Source of the DNA: Lichina pygmaea
Taxonomy: Eukaryota > Ascomycota > Lichinomycetes > Lichinales > Lichinaceae
Reading direction: 5' to 3'
DNA length: 64,000 bases
NCBI GenBank assembly: GCA_963422465.1
Contig: OY730169.1
Location: 4,774,001-4,838,000 of the forward strand
In this document: positions 10,400 through 20,549 of the stretch, piece by piece
Layout: each line of letters starts with the position of its first letter
How positions within the stretch are numbered: position 1 is the stretch's first letter
The notes under the pieces: model-generated
What the model was told of the DNA's origin: nothing
Databases searched by the model: none
Seen by the model: only the letters and a program-made list of their open reading frames with translations
Made by a program: the position numbers and the translations under genes

Positions 10400-12550
10400 A
10401 TGGCATTCCCATCAGACTCCTTTACCAAAGGACGAAAGCCAGCCTCGGCGGAGGTTGGGAGGACGTCTTCGTTCCTTCGAAGCAGAAGCCTCATGTCTCT
10501 CCGTCAATCTTCCTTGTCTGGGCGTAAAGACAAGCCAGGCTCACCTCGAACAGAGCCGTCGCCAGGCCTAGAACTGGATATGCTGAACAAGGATCTCTGT
10601 AATCTCAGTTCCATTTTTCCCAACGTCCAGGCGGAGGTCTTCCGCGAGATGCTTCTGAACGTCAGCGAGACGAGCCGGCTGCAGATGGCAGTGGAATCTT
10701 TGCTCGAGCACAAGGTCCAACGTGTCAAAGGCCGTTGGAGGCGTCAAGGGCCGAACCGTGACAGCCCTAGAAACCTGACTAGGGGAGGAGGCTCGACCAC
10801 GGATCACGATGACTCCCTCGCGGTGCCGGCCAGCGAGCGCTTCCGCTCGCAAGACTACAAGAACGCTGTGGCGATGTCTCTGCATCAGGAGTTTCGCGGC
10901 CTGCCCACCTCGACCATCGATGCTGTGCTGGCCGAGAACAATCACTACTACACCACAGCCAGGCCGGCCTTGAGGGAGATTTCCGCGAGATCGTGGTGGT
11001 TTTCGGTGTCCTCGTTCTTTCTCCGAAGGAGGCGCCCGCAGTCTGATGCTGCAGAGGAGCATCCCCTAGTTCTGTGGATCCCGCCGCAAGGAACTGGCAA
11101 CTCGGAGCCTGTCCCGACGGTCAAGCACACCGGCTCGGTGGAGCTCAACCGAGAGATCCTAGAGTCGGTCGTGCAGCCTCTTCGCGCCGGCGTTGTTCAG
11201 CGGCAAGTCGAACAGGACCGCGAGGTTGCTCTCCAGCTGAACGAGGCCGAAGCAGAGCTCTATGGCGCTCTGTACGACTGCCAATGCTGCTTCACGCCGA
11301 CGACATTCGAGCATCTCAGCGCATGCGACCAGGCCGGACACGTCATCTGTCTTCGCTGCGTCAGGCACGCCGTCAGCGAGGCCATATTCGGACAAGGCTG
11401 GCGTAGCAGCATCGACTGCCGGCGCGGCACGCTTCGGTGTCTGGCGCCGTCGGCGAGCGCCGGCGGCGACGCTTGCGAAGGGCACATCCCGTTCAAACTG
11501 GTCCGTCGAGCCTTGCTGGCCGAGAGCGACGGCCGGCAGATGCTACGTCAGCTGGAGGAGAAGCTCGCAGCCGAGGTGCTGAACGCCAGCAATCTTCCCC
11601 TCCTCCGCTGCCCGTTCTGTCCGTATGCCGAGGCGGACGACTTCCGACCAGACCTTCGCAGGTGCTTGCGCCTGCGCACGAGTTCTCTGCCGCTGCCGCT
11701 CGGTATTGTGGCGTTCGTCGGCCTGCTCGCCAACTTTCCAGGCTGCCTCGCGCTCGGCGTTCTCGTCGCGCTCGCTCTGCTGGGCTACCTCGTCGCCACC
11801 GGCTTCCAGCCGTTGCTCGACTCTCTCGTTCGCATAGCACGTCGCCGTCGTGGTCTCCGCTTCACCTGTCAGGCGCCCTTCTGCGGGCGAGCCTCGTGCG
11901 TCAGCTGCGGCAAGGAATGGCGAGACGTACACGTCTGCTACGAGTCGGAGCGGGTCGCCCTGCGAGAGCACGTCGAGCGCGCCATGGTCAACGCCGTCAA
12001 GCGCACCTGTCCGCGGTGCAACCTGTCGTTCGTCAAATCCTCGGGCTGCAACAAACTGACGTGCGTGTGCGGCTACAGTATGTGCTACGTGTGCCGCGCC
12101 GCCATCGACAAGGACGGCTACCGCCACTTCTGCCAGCACTTTCGTCCCGCGGCGCAAGCGTCGTGCGGCAAGTGCAAGAAGTGCGATCTCTACCGCTGCG
12201 AGGACGACGACACGGCTGCCCTGCGCGCGGCCCAAGAAGCCGAGACGCAGTGGTGGGCTGCACACGTCGGCCGAAAGGACACCATCAACGACCCGCGTCA
12301 ACCCCGGACCTCTGCCTCTTCCTCCTCCGTCTTCTCTTCTTCTCATGATCATCGGCAGTCTGCCCTGGGCAAGAGCGTGGTCGATCCTCGGCAACCATAC
12401 CGAAAGCTCCCTCCTGCCACCGAGCTTCCTCCTCTCGGTATCGGCGTAGGTAGCTTAGGCTTGGCTCGACCCGCAGACGCGGCATGGTGGAGAGCGTGGA
12501 CGACGTCGCAGATTGTAGATTACATCGTCGGGCGGGTATGGGATGTCTAG
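10400..12550 (+). CDS. RBR-type E3 ubiquitin ligase with CUE-like and membrane segments
   Basis: A single 716-codon frame. Residues about 60-115 (LCNLSSIFPNVQAEVFREML through ESLLEHK) resemble a CUE ubiquitin-binding domain. RING1 begins near residue 293 (YDCQCCFTPTTFEHLSACDQ, then GHVICLRCVRHAV). An IBR follows in two halves: LLRCPFCPYAEADDF, then after a gap RFTCQAPFCGRASCVSCGKEW. RING2 is RTCPRCNLSFVKSSGCNKLT with CGYSMCYVCR. The Cys in SSGCNKL is at the position of the catalytic Cys of HHARI-type RBR ligases. Between the IBR halves sits a hydrophobic stretch (about residues 428-475, LGIVAFVGLLANFPGCLALG and onward) long enough for one or two membrane passes. RBR ligases accept ubiquitin from an E2 on RING2 and pass it to the substrate. 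The arrangement is closest to RNF216/TRIAD3-like fungal proteins. Confidence 0.9.
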   Translation: MAFPSDSFTKGRKPASAEVGRTSSFLRSRSLMSLRQSSLSGRKDKPGSPRTEPSPGLELDMLNKDLCNLSSIFPNVQAEVFREMLLNVSETSRLQMAVESLLEHKVQRVKGRWRRQGPNRDSPRNLTRGGGSTTDHDDSLAVPASERFRSQDYKNAVAMSLHQEFRGLPTSTIDAVLAENNHYYTTARPALREISARSWWFSVSSFFLRRRRPQSDAAEEHPLVLWIPPQGTGNSEPVPTVKHTGSVELNREILESVVQPLRAGVVQRQVEQDREVALQLNEAEAELYGALYDCQCCFTPTTFEHLSACDQAGHVICLRCVRHAVSEAIFGQGWRSSIDCRRGTLRCLAPSASAGGDACEGHIPFKLVRRALLAESDGRQMLRQLEEKLAAEVLNASNLPLLRCPFCPYAEADDFRPDLRRCLRLRTSSLPLPLGIVAFVGLLANFPGCLALGVLVALALLGYLVATGFQPLLDSLVRIARRRRGLRFTCQAPFCGRASCVSCGKEWRDVHVCYESERVALREHVERAMVNAVKRTCPRCNLSFVKSSGCNKLTCVCGYSMCYVCRAAIDKDGYRHFCQHFRPAAQASCGKCKKCDLYRCEDDDTAALRAAQEAETQWWAAHVGRKDTINDPRQPRTSASSSSVFSSSHDHRQSALGKSVVDPRQPYRKLPPATELPPLGIGVGSLGLARPADAAWWRAWTTSQIVDYIVGRVWDV

Positions 12551-14764
12551 AGGGGGGGGGGTCTATCCTATCCTATCCTATCCTCTCCTTCCTGTCCTAT
12601 TCTATCTTGTATTGGCCATCCTAACCCATCACATCTCCTCTCCATACTGTTTCTCCATGTTCCTTTTCCACCAGATTTTGATGATACCTCTCGAACCCGA
12701 CCACCCTCAGATCTTTTCTTGACGAGCGTGACAACGAGAATTGGTTCTATCCTCTCCTCTCTGTTTTCCCTCTTTCCTCTTTCATGTTCCCTCTTCCCCC
12801 TTCCCTCTTTCCTCTTCCCCCCTTCTTATACCCTTCCCACCTCCTCATGTCATCATTGGAAAACACACGTACAGCACATCTCCCATCCTTGTCCTTCTGT
12901 CCTACGAAGACTCAATGCCGGAACCTCAATCCGGCAACCTCGATTTCTTAGCCTTGGCCCAAGTATACTTCAAAAGTACTTGTGGGTTAATATAGTGTAC
13001 TGTAGGTATTGCATGTAGCACCTAGGTAGCACTTGCGTATCATATTTCTTTTGAAACTGCTGCTGCCGCGGCTGTGACTATGGTATGTACGTCCGCCGAT
13101 GTATGTTCACAGATAGGTGTCCGCTGATGTGTCCGCTGATGTGTCCGCTGATATTTGTCTGCAGATGTGATGTGCATCCGCAGAGATCCAACCAAGCAAG
13201 AGATCTAAGAGGTCCAAGGAGAGGTCTACGTACTGTGAGCTATGGCTTTGTCGGAGATGCTGTATGAGGCCGTGCGGTTGTGTACAGACAAACATACAAG
13301 TACCTTTTGGTTGTTTTTTTTCTTGGCTAAGATGGTGTGGAGGGGGGAGCTTGAGGCTGTCTCTAGAAGGGGAAATACTGGGAGGGGAGAGAAATAGGGG
13401 GTGAGGTATGAGGGTGTATGAGAGAATGGAGAGTGGGGAGTGGGGAGAACGAAGGGTATTTATGGGGAGGATAGAGGATTCTCAATAGAGGAGAGAGGGT
13501 GGGGGGGGGGGGGGGGGGGGGAATATGAAGATGATAGGGGTAAATGAAGAGACAAGAAAAAGAGAGAGGAAGGAGCTGCCTTGGGAGTACAAGCTGTCAA
13601 GCACTAGAGACGTTGATGGTGGCTTTACCTGAATTTGTTGTTAGGGAAAGACAAGCTGGACAGAGGGGGAGGGGGAAGGAGGGGGTGTGTCTAGATCATG
13701 AGACATGAAAGTTTGACGTTTGCGATCGATGCCCGGATTCGACGCCCGGATTCAATCAACATCCAGATCTGATGGTCAAGCTTCATTTGTTGAAGCTCGA
13801 TGCTTGAGCTTGAATGTTACCTCGTGATTTCTGTAAAGGTCGGTGGCTTGGATCCACACATGTCTCCCTGTACGTCCCGCAAAGGGTCCTCACTTGGACT
13901 GCTCGCTCTCAATTGCGATGCTCCATAACTTCACAGCTCCATACTTCCATACTTCCACAGCTCCACGACTCCATACTTTTATCTTACCACAGCTCCAGAA
14001 ACCAAGATCAAGGCCAAGACAAAGACCGAATCGATCGCCCGAGGCTCGATAGCCAACGCCCGATAGCCAGTGCCCGATAGCCATTACGCAAAAGCCTCTT
14101 ATCGATATGCCAACCAGCCAGCCAGCCAGCCAGAGCAAAGCGACCAGAAAAGGCGAAAAGGGAAAATCAAGGAAAAATTGAAGAAGATGAAGGAGAATCA
14201 AGGAGGATCAAGGAAATTTCAAGGGGAATCAAGGGAGATTAAAGGAAGAATGGGAAGTGGAAAAGAAAAAGAGAAGGAGAAGGAAGGAGAAGGAAGAAGG
14301 GAAAAGAAGGAGGAACGTCGGCCGACTAAGACATCGAAAGAAGATGGCGATGGTTCGAGATGATGGTTGACCGTGATGACGGTCGCGGCGGTCGGTAGTC
14401 GCGGTGGCAGTCGCGCTTGGCGATCGCGGTGATTGTCGAAGCAAGCGAGCGAGATACGTACGAACGAGTCTGGCGAGTCAGACAGCCTGGCAAGCATGGC
14501 AACCTTGATCAAGGGGTAACGCGAAGCTGTTGGCTAGATATGAGCACCGTACTGTAGCGCCAGCCGTATCCTCAGAGATTCATCGGCGTGGTCCACGTTT
14601 GATTTCAATTCTTGTTTCTTTCTGGTAATCGATTGATCGGACGGTATCAAGACCATGGCCACGCCCGTGGCCACGCCCCTGCCCCATGTACGCTCGACAT
14701 CACCATCCAGCGGGAGCCACCGACCAAGAGCCGACCCGAAAAGGTTGAGCCAAGGGGCGGACGC
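12551..14764. other. intergenic between convergent RBR and ECM11 genes
   Basis: About 2.2 kb without a believable gene. It begins with a G run and TCCTA repeats (about 12552-12595), then a long pyrimidine-rich tract (12740-12850), three-plus tandem copies of a TGTCCGCTGATG unit (about 13110-13160), a 21-nt G homopolymer, and purine-rich AGGA sequence to about 14340. Frames through it are compositionally biased and not conserved-looking. Confidence 0.6.
13501..13521. repeat. poly(G) homopolymer, 21 nt
   Basis: Twenty-one consecutive G residues in an otherwise GA-rich intergenic stretch. It could be a sequencing or assembly soft spot. Confidence 0.95.
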
Positions 14765-16579
14765 TCAAGACTCGGTCTGCGCAGCGCCGCCGCCGCTGAG
14801 CGCGCCCGGGTTGCCGCCGCCCAGGAGCCCTCTGCCGCCTTTCCTCATCTCGAGGAGCACGTCCTCGAAGCCGGCGCTCTTCTTGCGGACCACCTTCTCG
14901 CGGTGCGCAACCTCGTCCTCGAAGGCGCAGGCGGCGCGTCTCTTCTCCCGGCGCGCCTCCTTCATCTTGTTGGTCATGGCCGCGAACTGCTCGACGAACC
15001 AGTCCCCGCAGTCTTCCCACTGCGCCGCCGCGAGGCTGTCGAAGAACGTCTGTTGTTGCGCCGCCGACAGCGTCAGGAGCATCGTGAGCTTGGCCGACAG
15101 CGCCTCGGTCGAGGAGGAGGCGCGCGGACCTGCGGGCCCTGTCGAGGACGATGAGTCGACTTGGGCCAAGAGGGACGCCGGAAGCGCGGCCGCGTTTGGG
15201 TTGAAGCCCGGATCGTCGTCGTATCGTTGCTTGAGGAGGTCCTCGTAGCTCATCTTCGAGAGGACGGAGGGAGGGTAGTCGAGCGTGTCTTCCTCCTCCG
15301 TTTCGGTGTCGGCGCGCAGCTGCTCGCCCTTGAGGGACGGTGATGGCGGGGCGGCTTGCGGACCTGTTCCAGAGGACGATTGACACCGCTGCTGGTTATT
15401 GTTGTTGCCGCTCTTTGCGCGGACAGCCCTTGGTGCGGAACCTCGACGCCCTTCGACACGTGAGCCGGCCTCCATCTTTGCTCGAGGGGCATCGTTTTGC
15501 GCGGATGGCTGACGGTCCTCGAAAGAGTCGTTGTCAGAGCTCAACTTCCGCTCTTTGGGCGCCTGAGACCGTCGGCCTCGCGCAGACCCCTTTCGGCTCG
15601 GCTGGGCCGAAGACGACGAAGACGCTTTCAGAGCGCCGTCCGCGGCAGCGTTCGGCCTCGCCGGAACAGGTGCCGCACCGAGATCGGAAGCACCTGGAGC
15701 GGGTGGAGAGCCCGCCAAAGGCACACTCTGGTTCCGGGGGTGGGACGCTCTACGCTCCTTGTGCCTTTGAGATGGTCTGGACGGACTCGTCATATCGTAG
15801 AGATCTTGATGCGACGAAGACGCGGCTGCACCTTCTCCGACGCGCTCGTCTGACCGATGGTCGTCCGATCGAGCCTTCTTGCCGTTGTCTTGCTTATCAA
15901 CCATAAACAGGCCTCGCCGGGCGGCGTCGTGAAACCTAGAGGCTTGCTCAGGAGTGAACGTCCGATAGGGGTCATCGTGTGGGACACCCTCATCACTTCC
16001 ATCGTTGTGGTCACTCTGACGCAGAAGAGCAGGGTCGACGGCACGTATCCGGCCTTCGGCGTCCACATCTGGGCCATCAAACGCTTGCTCCATGGTTTCC
16101 GTCCCGTCACTTTCTTGTGGCTCAAGTGCAGGTGGCGAGTCTGAGATTGGAGGTTGAGATGAACGAAGGGGTAGCTGTATCCCGTGGCCTTGAGAAGGTC
16201 CTGGCTGCCGTCCTCCTTGGCCGGCTTGGTTCGAAGTATTGTCACTGAGGAGTGACTCGGTGAGATCCTCGATTTCCGTATCGAAGATGTCTCGTTCTGC
16301 AGGGCGTCCATGCGAACCGAGGTCAAGTGCCTCGTGATAAGTTCCGTCCCGACCATTCACTGCGCCTGTCTGCTCGACTGGCCCGGACATCGACCGCGTC
16401 AGGGATGGAGCACCCTCTAGCTTCGCGACGGGAGGCTGCACCCGCGCATTCGCCGCTATGGCTTGTCGTCGAAATGCTTGCGCCGGCAGCGCGGCCGGGC
16501 CAGCTTCATGCTGGGATACGAAAGGATTGCCGCGATGGCGGCTGTTCACGAACTTTTCCACGCGATTGAGTCCTGCCAT
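14765..16579 (-). CDS. ECM11-domain protein
   Basis: Single exon of 604 residues from the first in-frame ATG (MAGLNRVEKFVNSRHRGNPF). The frame is open further upstream but without an ATG. The conserved part is C-terminal, about residues 430-585: DYPPSVLSKMSYEDLLKQRY, then LSAAQQQTFFDSLAAAQWED with CGDWFVEQFAAMTNKMKEAR, then a basic coiled helix REKRRAACAFEDEVAHREKV. This is the fungal 'extracellular mutant protein 11' domain. In budding yeast Ecm11 works with Gmc2 in synaptonemal complex assembly, and the filamentous role is less clear. The N-terminal two thirds is polar and disordered, rich in Ser, Pro and Gln. The neighbouring RBR gene is convergent. Confidence 0.88.
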   Translation of the reverse strand: MAGLNRVEKFVNSRHRGNPFVSQHEAGPAALPAQAFRRQAIAANARVQPPVAKLEGAPSLTRSMSGPVEQTGAVNGRDGTYHEALDLGSHGRPAERDIFDTEIEDLTESLLSDNTSNQAGQGGRQPGPSQGHGIQLPLRSSQPPISDSPPALEPQESDGTETMEQAFDGPDVDAEGRIRAVDPALLRQSDHNDGSDEGVPHDDPYRTFTPEQASRFHDAARRGLFMVDKQDNGKKARSDDHRSDERVGEGAAASSSHQDLYDMTSPSRPSQRHKERRASHPRNQSVPLAGSPPAPGASDLGAAPVPARPNAAADGALKASSSSSAQPSRKGSARGRRSQAPKERKLSSDNDSFEDRQPSAQNDAPRAKMEAGSRVEGRRGSAPRAVRAKSGNNNNQQRCQSSSGTGPQAAPPSPSLKGEQLRADTETEEEDTLDYPPSVLSKMSYEDLLKQRYDDDPGFNPNAAALPASLLAQVDSSSSTGPAGPRASSSTEALSAKLTMLLTLSAAQQQTFFDSLAAAQWEDCGDWFVEQFAAMTNKMKEARREKRRAACAFEDEVAHREKVVRKKSAGFEDVLLEMRKGGRGLLGGGNPGALSGGGAAQTES

Positions 16580-17124
16580 TTTCAGGACGTCAAGAAGGCA
16601 CTTGGCTGCTGCCCAACAGGCCTTTCGTAGGGCTTGACACGTCTCTTCCAGATTCCTCCAACAGGACAGCTTCAATCATGGTAGCTCTAGGCTACGGAGA
16701 GCTGACGCGTCAACAGAAAGGAAAAACGCGTAGAACCGATGAACAAGGATGGTCTTGTTCATGGATATGCCGTGACGGTAGATGGAAGCCCAGCACACAA
16801 CACCGTCTGAATCGCGCAACATTCGATGGATAAGGCCACCGGCGCTGGTTTACCTGTGTCCCGCTTATTTATACCAGGACATTTGGCTGCTGTTCTCAAT
16901 TTTGATACCTAAACTTACATACGGTACGTACGTACGGTACCGTACCGTACCGGTACCGGGGTTTTCCGAGATGTCGTAGAGCTCCATCGTAGCGCACTTT
17001 TACCAGCGACGTCTCTACCGTAGTCCTGGTAGTTGTACTCACCCTCGCCCTCACCAGGGACATCTACATATTTCGCCCTGCGCCACGTCTAGAAGGATAC
17101 GGTCGGACCGCTTTCAGACTCGCA
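16580..17124. promoter_or_regulatory. divergent promoter region, ECM11 / SmE
   Basis: These 545 bp separate two divergent genes. At 16920-16960 there is a block of alternating GTAC/GGTACC palindromes. Confidence 0.5.
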
Positions 17125-17528
17125 ATGTCCGGTCGACCCGGAGATGGTGGAAAGCGCCGAGTACTTCTCCCTCCCATCAACTTCATTTTCAAGCTCCTGC
17201 AGCAGCATTCCACCATCCAGATCTGGCTGTACGAGCAGTTGGCGATCAGGATAGAAGGCAAGCTCAGGGTAGGTTACGGGCCTGCTGAAAAGTGCATCGG
17301 CAGAAGACTTACCAGTGCTAGGGATTCGATGAATTTATGAATCTCGTGATCGACGACGCGGTGGAGGTCAAAGTGGCAACCAAAACGGACGAGGAGAGCA
17401 GGAGAAAACTCGGTAGGCACATTATCTTCGATCCAATGGAATTATTGCTGGCGACTGATATGCTACTCCCAGGCCGGATCTTGTTGAAAGGCGACAATGT
17501 TTCTCTGATACAGACTGTCCACGCATGA
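17125..17528 (+). CDS. sme1: small nuclear ribonucleoprotein E (SmE)
   Basis: Three exons (17125-17268, 17322-17412, 17473-17528) give 96 residues, the usual SmE length. The Sm1 motif is in [28 protein letters not shown] and [20 protein letters not shown]. The Sm2 motif is [14 protein letters not shown]. SmE is one of seven Sm proteins that form the ring on U1, U2, U4 and U5 snRNAs for pre-mRNA splicing. The splice joins are KLR|GFDEF and KLG|RILL, and both keep frame. The convergent FAU1 stop is 118 bp downstream. Confidence 0.96.
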
Positions 17529-17646
17529 AGATCTTTGGCCGGATGCTGCGTTGGTGTGGAGACGAGTCCCGAAGATACCTCAGCCTGGGTTGAGCCTATA
17601 TCCCGACGGCACCTTCGCAAGGCCGCGACCAGCTCGGTGGATTCCC

Positions 17647-18485
17647 CTACGGAGCGCGTAAGATTCGGCCGTCGCCCACGATCAGGCAGTCCAGCCGCCA
17701 ATCTGACGCTTCTGTGGGTACCTGGTCGGCCTCCGGCAGGACCTGCTCCCTCAGAGCGAGTCCGACTGTTCCGGAACGCAAAGCAATCAGCTACTCTACA
17801 TCCTACTTGCTCGGCAAGCTTCGTTCACGCACCAAGAAAGGGCATCTTCGCCGTTCCGTCCGGTCCGGCCTGGTCACCGTCTCGATAGCGCTTCAGGAAG
17901 TAGTCATAGAACCCCTTCCCATGCCCCAATCGTCTTCGATGAGCGTCAAAGGCCATCCCCGGGACGACGATCATGTCCAGCCCGAAATCACGAGTTCCGT
18001 CGACCAAGTTTCTTCGGACGAGCTCTTGCAGACAGCTCCTCCGCGCGTCGATTGACTCTTGGCTAGGGCTTGGGATACCCCAGATGTCGGGTTGTAGCTC
18101 GGCATAGTCCTCCAGCGAGTGTAACGACACCAGGTCCATCACGAGACTCGGCTGATCTGATGCTGCCCGCAACGGCTTGTGGGTATATGGGATATACAAT
18201 TGCTTTCCGTTCTGCAGGACATCTTGGACGACCGAGCCGGTTGCTACCTCGCCCGAAGCCATGGACATGTACACGCTCACTCGACGGGCAGCGCGATATT
18301 CAGGCAGGGAGATGAGCGCGTCCATGACCCTCTGGGCTGATGTTCATCTGGCTTCAGCGCCGATGCCCCTTGGGTGGCGGGGACGACAGCTTACATTGCA
18401 CGGCAACCGACTCGGCCGGGGTTGCTGAGAGCTTGGTTCTCATCAGTCGCCTGAGGTCCTTCTTGGCAGCCCTGATCGGGATCAT
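17647..18485 (-). CDS. fau1: 5-formyltetrahydrofolate cyclo-ligase
   Basis: Three exons (18395-18485, 17833-18336, 17647-17765) give 237 residues. The enzyme converts 5-formyl-THF to 5,10-methenyl-THF with ATP in folate one-carbon metabolism. Recognisable parts are the N-terminal AAKKDLRRLMRTKLSAT, the substrate segment GKQLYIPYTHK, and the nucleotide-binding core DMIVVPGMAFDAHRRRLGHG followed by KGFYDYFLKRY. The C terminus DWRLDCLIVGDGRIL matches the usual family end. The ATG at 18485 is supported because the basic first exon splices in frame to QRVMDALISLPEY. The second intron interrupts KMPFL. Confidence 0.94.
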
Positions 18486-19601
18486 TTTCGATTGGTCTTC
18501 TAAAGGCATCTCCATTCGGGACTTTCTGGATATCTTGACTCCTCTACTACCTACGTACGTACGTTACGTACATACGTATGTATCTAGCGTGTGTGCGGAG
18601 TAGTTGGGCACGACAGGGATTGGACTGACAAAACTTTTGACTGCCCTGTATCTTGGCGCCGGAGCTAGAGCTATTAATACTTCTGATCCGATTTGGCATA
18701 GAGCCGTAACTTCGACGTGGGCAGGGAGGCATGGGAGGGTGTACAAAGTTACGTACTTGTCAGCGATTGGATGACTAATCGATACCGGAGGAACGTTCTT
18801 CCGAATTCATCTCGCTGCCTATCCTAGCTAGAACATCATCTCTGAGATGGAGGCGTACAGGCTGAAATTAGCAATTGATGGTCTTGCTGTCCTCGTGAAA
18901 CTGTCCATGCTCTGTAGCGGTGCCCCGTCACAGTTGAGTGTACTTGTTACAGTCGGATGCGTACGAGTATATCTCTGGTTGAGCGCCCTCCTTTCCGTAC
19001 GTACTCGTACATACGTACTCTGTAGAGAGAACAATCTTTGATCAATACTGATAAGGATTGCCTGAGGCTGAAACACTCTGTAGTTACTGAGCGGAAATAA
19101 CCGTAGATGTACGGAAGGGCTCGGCTCGGAAATTTTGACAGGGCAGCTCTAGGTTAAACTTTTAATCGTATGTCACCAAAAGTTTCGCCTATGTACACTT
19201 ACGAGGTGGGTGACGGATATATTGTTACGGTAGTACTATTAGTAAGCTGAACGATCAGCGACCGTGTCAAAACACTGAGCCACCGACTCACCACGGAAAC
19301 TCGAGATGTCTCGAGGATTCTGACAATGCGGCTCTGCCAACGACTTTGGCCTGTACGGAGTACTCCTGTAACATTATATCCGTCACCCACCTCGTACTGT
19401 ATGTACCGTATGTGTGAGGTACGTACGTAATACTCCGTACTTCCGTACAGTACCTGCGTACATAAGTACGAGTAAGTACCGGCGCACTCTTAGGGCGGCG
19501 ACGGCCAAAGGGGCCGAGAGACGATTAAACGTTTCCAACGGAACCTTTTGTCCATCGTCGCGAGAACGCTCCTCCTCGACCCATCACGCCTCTCGGCAGA
19601 C
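18486..19601. other. intergenic with MITE, FAU1/ROT1 divergent region
   Basis: About 1.1 kb between divergent FAU1 and ROT1. It contains many short ACGTAC/GTACGT motifs (for example 18552-18588, 18999-19020, 19418-19475) and the 193-bp inverted-repeat element described separately. No gene is seen. Confidence 0.55.
19202..19394. mobile_element. MITE, 193 bp, TA target duplication
   Basis: The element starts CGAGGTGGGTGACGGATATA and ends with its exact complement TATATCCGTCACCCACCTCG, giving 20-bp perfect terminal inverted repeats. A TA dinucleotide flanks each end (19200-19201 and 19395-19396), as expected for Tc1/mariner-class insertion. It has no coding capacity. A related left end lies at 20961. 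It sits about 200 bp upstream of the ROT1 start. Confidence 0.85.
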
Positions 19602-20549
19602 ATGCGTGTCAGCATACAATACCTTTCGTTATGGGCGCTCGGAATCGTATCCGGAGTATCTGGCCAGGCCGATCCACAGCTGACCGGAACGTGGTCGACA
19701 AAGTCGAACAGAGTCTTTACAGGGCCGGTATGTTGTCGTTGCGTTCTGTAGCCATCGAGACGTTCCAAGACTCGTGCACTTGGCCTCAGGATTACCACTG
19801 ACACGGCGGAACCCAGGGCTTCTATGACCCAGTCAACGAGAAGTTGAAGGAGCCAGCCCTGACCGGGATCTCGTACTCTTTCACCGACGACGGCCATTTC
19901 GAGTCGGCCCACTACCGCGCTCTTGCCAATCGTCAGTTTTCTTCGACCCGAAGCCGTCTGCCAGAATCGTTGCTTATAGTCTTACAGCCCAAGTCCCTCG
20001 TTGCCCCAAGGGGCTGATGCAATTCCAGCATGGCACCTTCAAGAAAGAAGCGAACGGATCCCTCATCCTGACCCCTTTTGGCGTCGACGGCCGCCAGCTT
20101 CTCTCCGATCCTTGTCGATCAAAGAATTCAGTCTACACGAGATACAGCCAGCCGGAGCTATTTCAGGTACCCACGCTGCGTTCCGAGCGATGTGGTGCTC
20201 GATCGCTGACTCTGGTGCCTGGCAGCGTTACGAGGTGTTCACCGATCCTTACCATGGCGTCCTGCGCCTGAACCTCTATCGATTTGACGGATCGCCCATG
20301 AATCCCATGTATCTTGCCTTCAAGCCGCCGCAGATGCTACCGACCGAGACCATGAACCCGACGACGTCGGCGACGGCAGGCGCCCAGCCAACGGGCAAGA
20401 CGAAGATCAAGCGAGGGCATCAGGAGGTGACGGTGCCACTCAACAAGCATGTCATCAAGCCGCGGAGAGAGTCGATCGATGCGGACAGATGGTGGTGGAT
20501 CGGTGTTGGAATGACTACACTGGGCGGGTTTGCCTACTTGGCTTTTTGA
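19602..20549 (+). CDS. rot1: Rot1, ER chaperone / cell-wall biogenesis protein
   Basis: Four exons (19602-19727, 19817-19931, 19988-20166, 20226-20549) give 247 residues. Rot1 is an essential ER membrane chaperone needed for beta-1,6-glucan synthesis and glycoprotein folding. The sequence shows a signal peptide (RVSIQYLSLWALGIVSGVSG), then DPQLTGTWSTKSNRVFTGPG, FYDPVNEKLKEPALTGISYS, the CPKGLMQFQHGTFKKEANGS stretch and RYEVFTDPYHGVLRLNLYRF. A single C-terminal membrane helix (WWWIGVGMTTLGGFAYLAF) ends the protein. I chose the ATG at 19602 because it places the signal peptide at the N terminus. An earlier in-frame ATG at 19548 would bury it. The MITE above lies in its promoter. Confidence 0.95.
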
